Shown: positions 62,011 through 64,000 of the stretch, one piece after another
Position numbering within the stretch: the stretch's first letter is position 1
Layout of the letters: every line of letters starts with the position of its first letter
Source: Paraburkholderia hospita
GTDB lineage: Bacteria > Pseudomonadota > Gammaproteobacteria > Burkholderiales > Burkholderiaceae
Assembly (NCBI RefSeq): GCF_002902965.1
Contig: NZ_CP026109.1
Span: 62,001-126,000 of the forward strand
Direction: 5' to 3'
DNA length: 64,000 bases
Notes under the pieces: model-generated
The model's database searches: none
What the model saw: only the letters and a program-made list of their open reading frames with translations
Told to the model about the DNA's origin: nothing
Made by a program: the position numbers and the translations under genes

Positions 62011-63249
62011 TTAACCGTTTCGCCTGGCTCTAGGACGAATGAGCGTGCCAGATAGCCGTTGCTCCATGATATGTGCGACCCAACCTACGCTTCTGCCTAT
62101 CGCCCAGAGAGCCGACGCGCTCCTATGTGGTAGACCAAGCGCTCGTGCGACAACGACCAACCCAAGCTCAAGAGAGGGCTTCAAACCGGTTTCCGTGTAC
62201 ACCTCTTCCGCGAAGGAGCGAACATCAGACACGGCATCGTTTGGCGCGAGTTCGTTCGTCAGATCGAAAAGCCACCCGGCTCGCGGATCGCCCTGAGGAT
62301 AGAGTTGGTGACCGAACCCGGGCAGTTTGCGTTGCGTATTCCTTCCCAACAGCAAGGCTTCGCGCAGGTTACCGAGACCCTGATCACCAAAGAACAGGCC
62401 ATCCAGCCGGTCACACGCACCGCCTAACAGATGGCCCGAATGCGCGCCAATCGCAGCGATGAGACAGGCTTGCAAACCTGCACCCGTTGAAGCGACAACC
62501 CTTGCCGCATACGTTGCCGGCGATAGTTCATGGTCAGCGCAACAGATAAACAGTGTGTTGAGTGCGGCCGTTGCGCGTACGCTTTGCTCCTTGCCAAGAG
62601 CACGAAGCGCCAGGCTTGCGAGGGACTCGCCTTCACATCTCCGGACGAATTGTCCGCCGTCAACCAGCAGCCCCAGGCATCCCGCGTAGGCGGAAATGAT
62701 ACGGCGTGCCAGCCGTGCCGTATTGCCGGAGCGCAGTTCTTCCGCTGCAGACTCCCCCAAGGCGAGCGAGGCCGCGGCCATGACGCGCAGGATAGGAATG
62801 TGACCCTCGCCCCGCTGTAAGGCCGCGATTGCCGGTTCAACATTGGTCGGCGCCGGCTCGTCGGTCCAGATTACGGGCTCGTCGATCAGTACTCCCGTCC
62901 AAAGCAGTTCTGCGACGTTTTCCAGATGCCCGGGATGCGCTGCGAGATCGCGAGCGTTGATGCCGCGGTACCGGGGGCCTTCCGGAGTAATTTCGGTTAT
63001 CGCACTTGGGATCAAAAAACTGCCGTTGATCAGCGGTTGAGCGGCGTCGACCGTCGCCGTCGGCCGCAACTCGCCCGTCGGCGTTTTCCTTGCCAACATT
63101 TTCTCGACGTCTTCGCGCGCGTACATCGACTTCCGCGAACCGGGGACCGAAGCTCTTCTAAGGATGCCTCGGCTGACATAGGCGTAAAGCGTCTGTTTTT
63201 TGATGCCGAGCAACTGCATTACGTCCGAGGCGCTGAGAAATGGCTCCAT
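62011..63249 (-). CDS. Citrate-synthase-family protein with N-terminal DNA-binding (MerR/excisionase-type) domain
   Basis: 412 residues. Residues 1-60 form a helix-turn-helix: FLSASDVMQLLGIKKQTLYAYVSRGILRR. The rest is a citrate synthase fold: CADHELSPATYAARVVAST with His240, LPGFGHQLYPQGDPRA with His314, and GLKPSLELGLVVVARALG, where the catalytic Asp is Glu361. Members of this two-domain family occur in Proteobacteria beside acyl-CoA or aromatic genes; their enzyme activity is doubtful. It may act as a metabolite-sensing regulator of the divergent FAH-family gene. Confidence 0.85.
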   Translation of the reverse strand: MEPFLSASDVMQLLGIKKQTLYAYVSRGILRRASVPGSRKSMYAREDVEKMLARKTPTGELRPTATVDAAQPLINGSFLIPSAITEITPEGPRYRGINARDLAAHPGHLENVAELLWTGVLIDEPVIWTDEPAPTNVEPAIAALQRGEGHIPILRVMAAASLALGESAAEELRSGNTARLARRIISAYAGCLGLLVDGGQFVRRCEGESLASLALRALGKEQSVRATAALNTLFICCADHELSPATYAARVVASTGAGLQACLIAAIGAHSGHLLGGACDRLDGLFFGDQGLGNLREALLLGRNTQRKLPGFGHQLYPQGDPRAGWLFDLTNELAPNDAVSDVRSFAEEVYTETGLKPSLELGLVVVARALGLPHRSASALWAIGRSVGWVAHIMEQRLSGTLIRPRARRNG

Positions 63250-63365
63250 AGCCGACCATGCGAGTCAATGTTGATCCAGTATAGCACGCGCAAGCCTCAA
63301 GAGATTGCCTGGGGCTAGCACGATCATGAAACTGAACCATACGCAGTTTGCGCATATAGTTGACA

Positions 63366-63399
63366 ATCAATCTAGGGTATCCACTATTGATCAATCTAG
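63366..63399. promoter_or_regulatory. Direct repeat and palindrome in front of FAH-family gene 2
   Basis: ATCAATCTAG occurs at 63366-63375 and again at 63390-63399; the second copy overlaps the perfect palindrome ATTGATCAAT (63386-63395). It lies 40-75 bp before the FAH-family start, in the gap divergent from the HTH-citrate-synthase gene, so it is a likely operator for that protein. Confidence 0.55.
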
Positions 63400-63439
63400 T
63401 TGCGCGTGTAAATATCCCGTCAACAACGAGGGAGTGTCC

Positions 63440-64000
63440 ATGAAGATCTGCAGGTTTAATGAGGGGCGGCTGGGAGTGGTTAGGGATGGCCGGATTCTCG
63501 ACGTCTCAAGCGCGCTTGAGTTTCTTCCGCCGGCGAACTATCCGTTTCCGACAGAGGATCGGTTAATCGCAAATCTTCAGACGGTTTGCAGTGCAGTGCT
63601 TGATCTGGTGCCTGCTGCACCTGCGGTGTCGTTCGACAGCGTCAAATTCCTGCCGCCGGTTGCCAATCCGCCGAAGATCATCGGCGCACCGATCAATTAC
63701 CGAGCTCACATCGAGGAGAGCGTCAAGGACAAGGGCATCTCTTTTGATCGCACCGTGAGCACGATTCAGGATTGGGGGCTGTTCCTCAAATCGTCCACGT
63801 CGCTCATCGGTTTTGGCGAGGAAATCATCCTGCGTCGTCCAGACCGCCGCAACGATCACGAGTGTGAACTGGCGGTGATCATCGGCAGACGGTGCAACCG
63901 GGTCAGGCGTGAAGAAGCCTTACAGTACGTCGCTGGTTACACAATCGGTCTCGATATGACAGTCCGGGGACCGGAATTCCAGTGCTGGCGGAAGTCAGTC
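63440..64000 (+). CDS. Fumarylacetoacetate hydrolase family protein 2, 3' partial
   Basis: 187 residues are visible from the ATG at 63440 (CGAGGGAG upstream); the end lies outside the window. FAH-like: KFLPPVANPPKIIGAPINYRAHIEESV, the metal acids in NDHECELAVIIGR and the strand AGYTIGLDMTVRG. It differs from the FAH-family protein at 41415 and from the true FahA. The hydrolysed or isomerised substrate is probably a dienoic or oxo-acid from ring cleavage. Confidence 0.88.
   Translation, partial: MKICRFNEGRLGVVRDGRILDVSSALEFLPPANYPFPTEDRLIANLQTVCSAVLDLVPAAPAVSFDSVKFLPPVANPPKIIGAPINYRAHIEESVKDKGISFDRTVSTIQDWGLFLKSSTSLIGFGEEIILRRPDRRNDHECELAVIIGRRCNRVRREEALQYVAGYTIGLDMTVRGPEFQCWRKSV

Overview
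The window reads as chromosome or megaplasmid DNA of a Burkholderiales beta-proteobacterium (Paraburkholderia, Caballeronia or Cupriavidus type). The reasons are a GC-rich composition with AT-rich promoter gaps, two Gram-negative general porins of the burkholderial pattern, a DUF4148 protein, many paralogous catabolic regulators (three IclR, two LysR, one AraC, one MarR) and dense aromatic-catabolism operons. I see no tRNA, rRNA or CRISPR array. The window opens inside an enolase-superfamily sugar-acid dehydratase and ends inside a fumarylacetoacetate-hydrolase-family gene.

Region 1 (about 1.6-33.3 kb) is one large catabolic island. A minus-strand operon encodes a metallo-beta-lactamase-fold protein, homogentisate dioxygenase (hmgA), fumarylacetoacetase (fahA) and maleylacetoacetate isomerase (maiA), the last three coupled by ATGA overlaps. 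Next come a divergent pair of IclR regulators and two related modules. One is binding protein - SnoaL-like protein - Old Yellow Enzyme (8.9-11.8 kb). The other (20.4-22.5 kb) has the SnoaL-like and OYE paralogues but only a possible stub where the binding protein would be. Between them lie an MFS carrier, a second binding protein, a GMC alcohol dehydrogenase, an aldehyde dehydrogenase, an SDR and an AraC regulator. A ribose-type ABC transporter with ATPase and permease fused in one chain, a second permease, a porin, another MFS carrier, an EthD protein, a ketosteroid-dehydrogenase-like flavoprotein and a third IclR complete the set. Five promoters (hmg operon, both MFS genes, the EthD/flavoprotein gap, and the SDR at 34 kb) carry one shared 38-bp element: two inverted 16-bp arms separated by 6 bp. 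This ties the scattered units into one probable regulon. The gene content suggests uptake of an alicyclic or enone-type alcohol, oxidation of its side chain, ring reduction or aromatisation, and ring cleavage through homogentisate. The substrate is not determined by the sequence.

Region 2 (about 34.8-39 kb) is a scar. It holds a truncated branched-chain-type binding-protein gene abutting a frameshifted IS4-type transposase remnant, a 3'-truncated IS3-family OrfA, an AT-rich stretch with an FMN reductase and a tandem repeat, and then a LysR gene with a perfect 19-bp palindrome in front of it.

Region 3 (about 39.1-64 kb) is a second aromatic island. It contains a beta-hydroxyacid dehydrogenase, an extradiol-type VOC dioxygenase, a YciI protein and a FAH-family hydrolase (a meta-cleavage-like set). 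Then follow a Liv-type ABC transporter with two different kinds of binding protein, a porin, a DoxX protein and a chemoreceptor. A hydroxyquinol branch follows (intradiol dioxygenase, Dabb protein, maleylacetate reductase, divergent LysR, aromatic FAD monooxygenase), then a MarR regulator, a chorismate-lyase homologue, another SnoaL-like protein, a broken ISKra4-type transposase, a citrate-synthase-like protein with an N-terminal DNA-binding domain and, divergent from it, a second FAH-family gene cut by the window edge.
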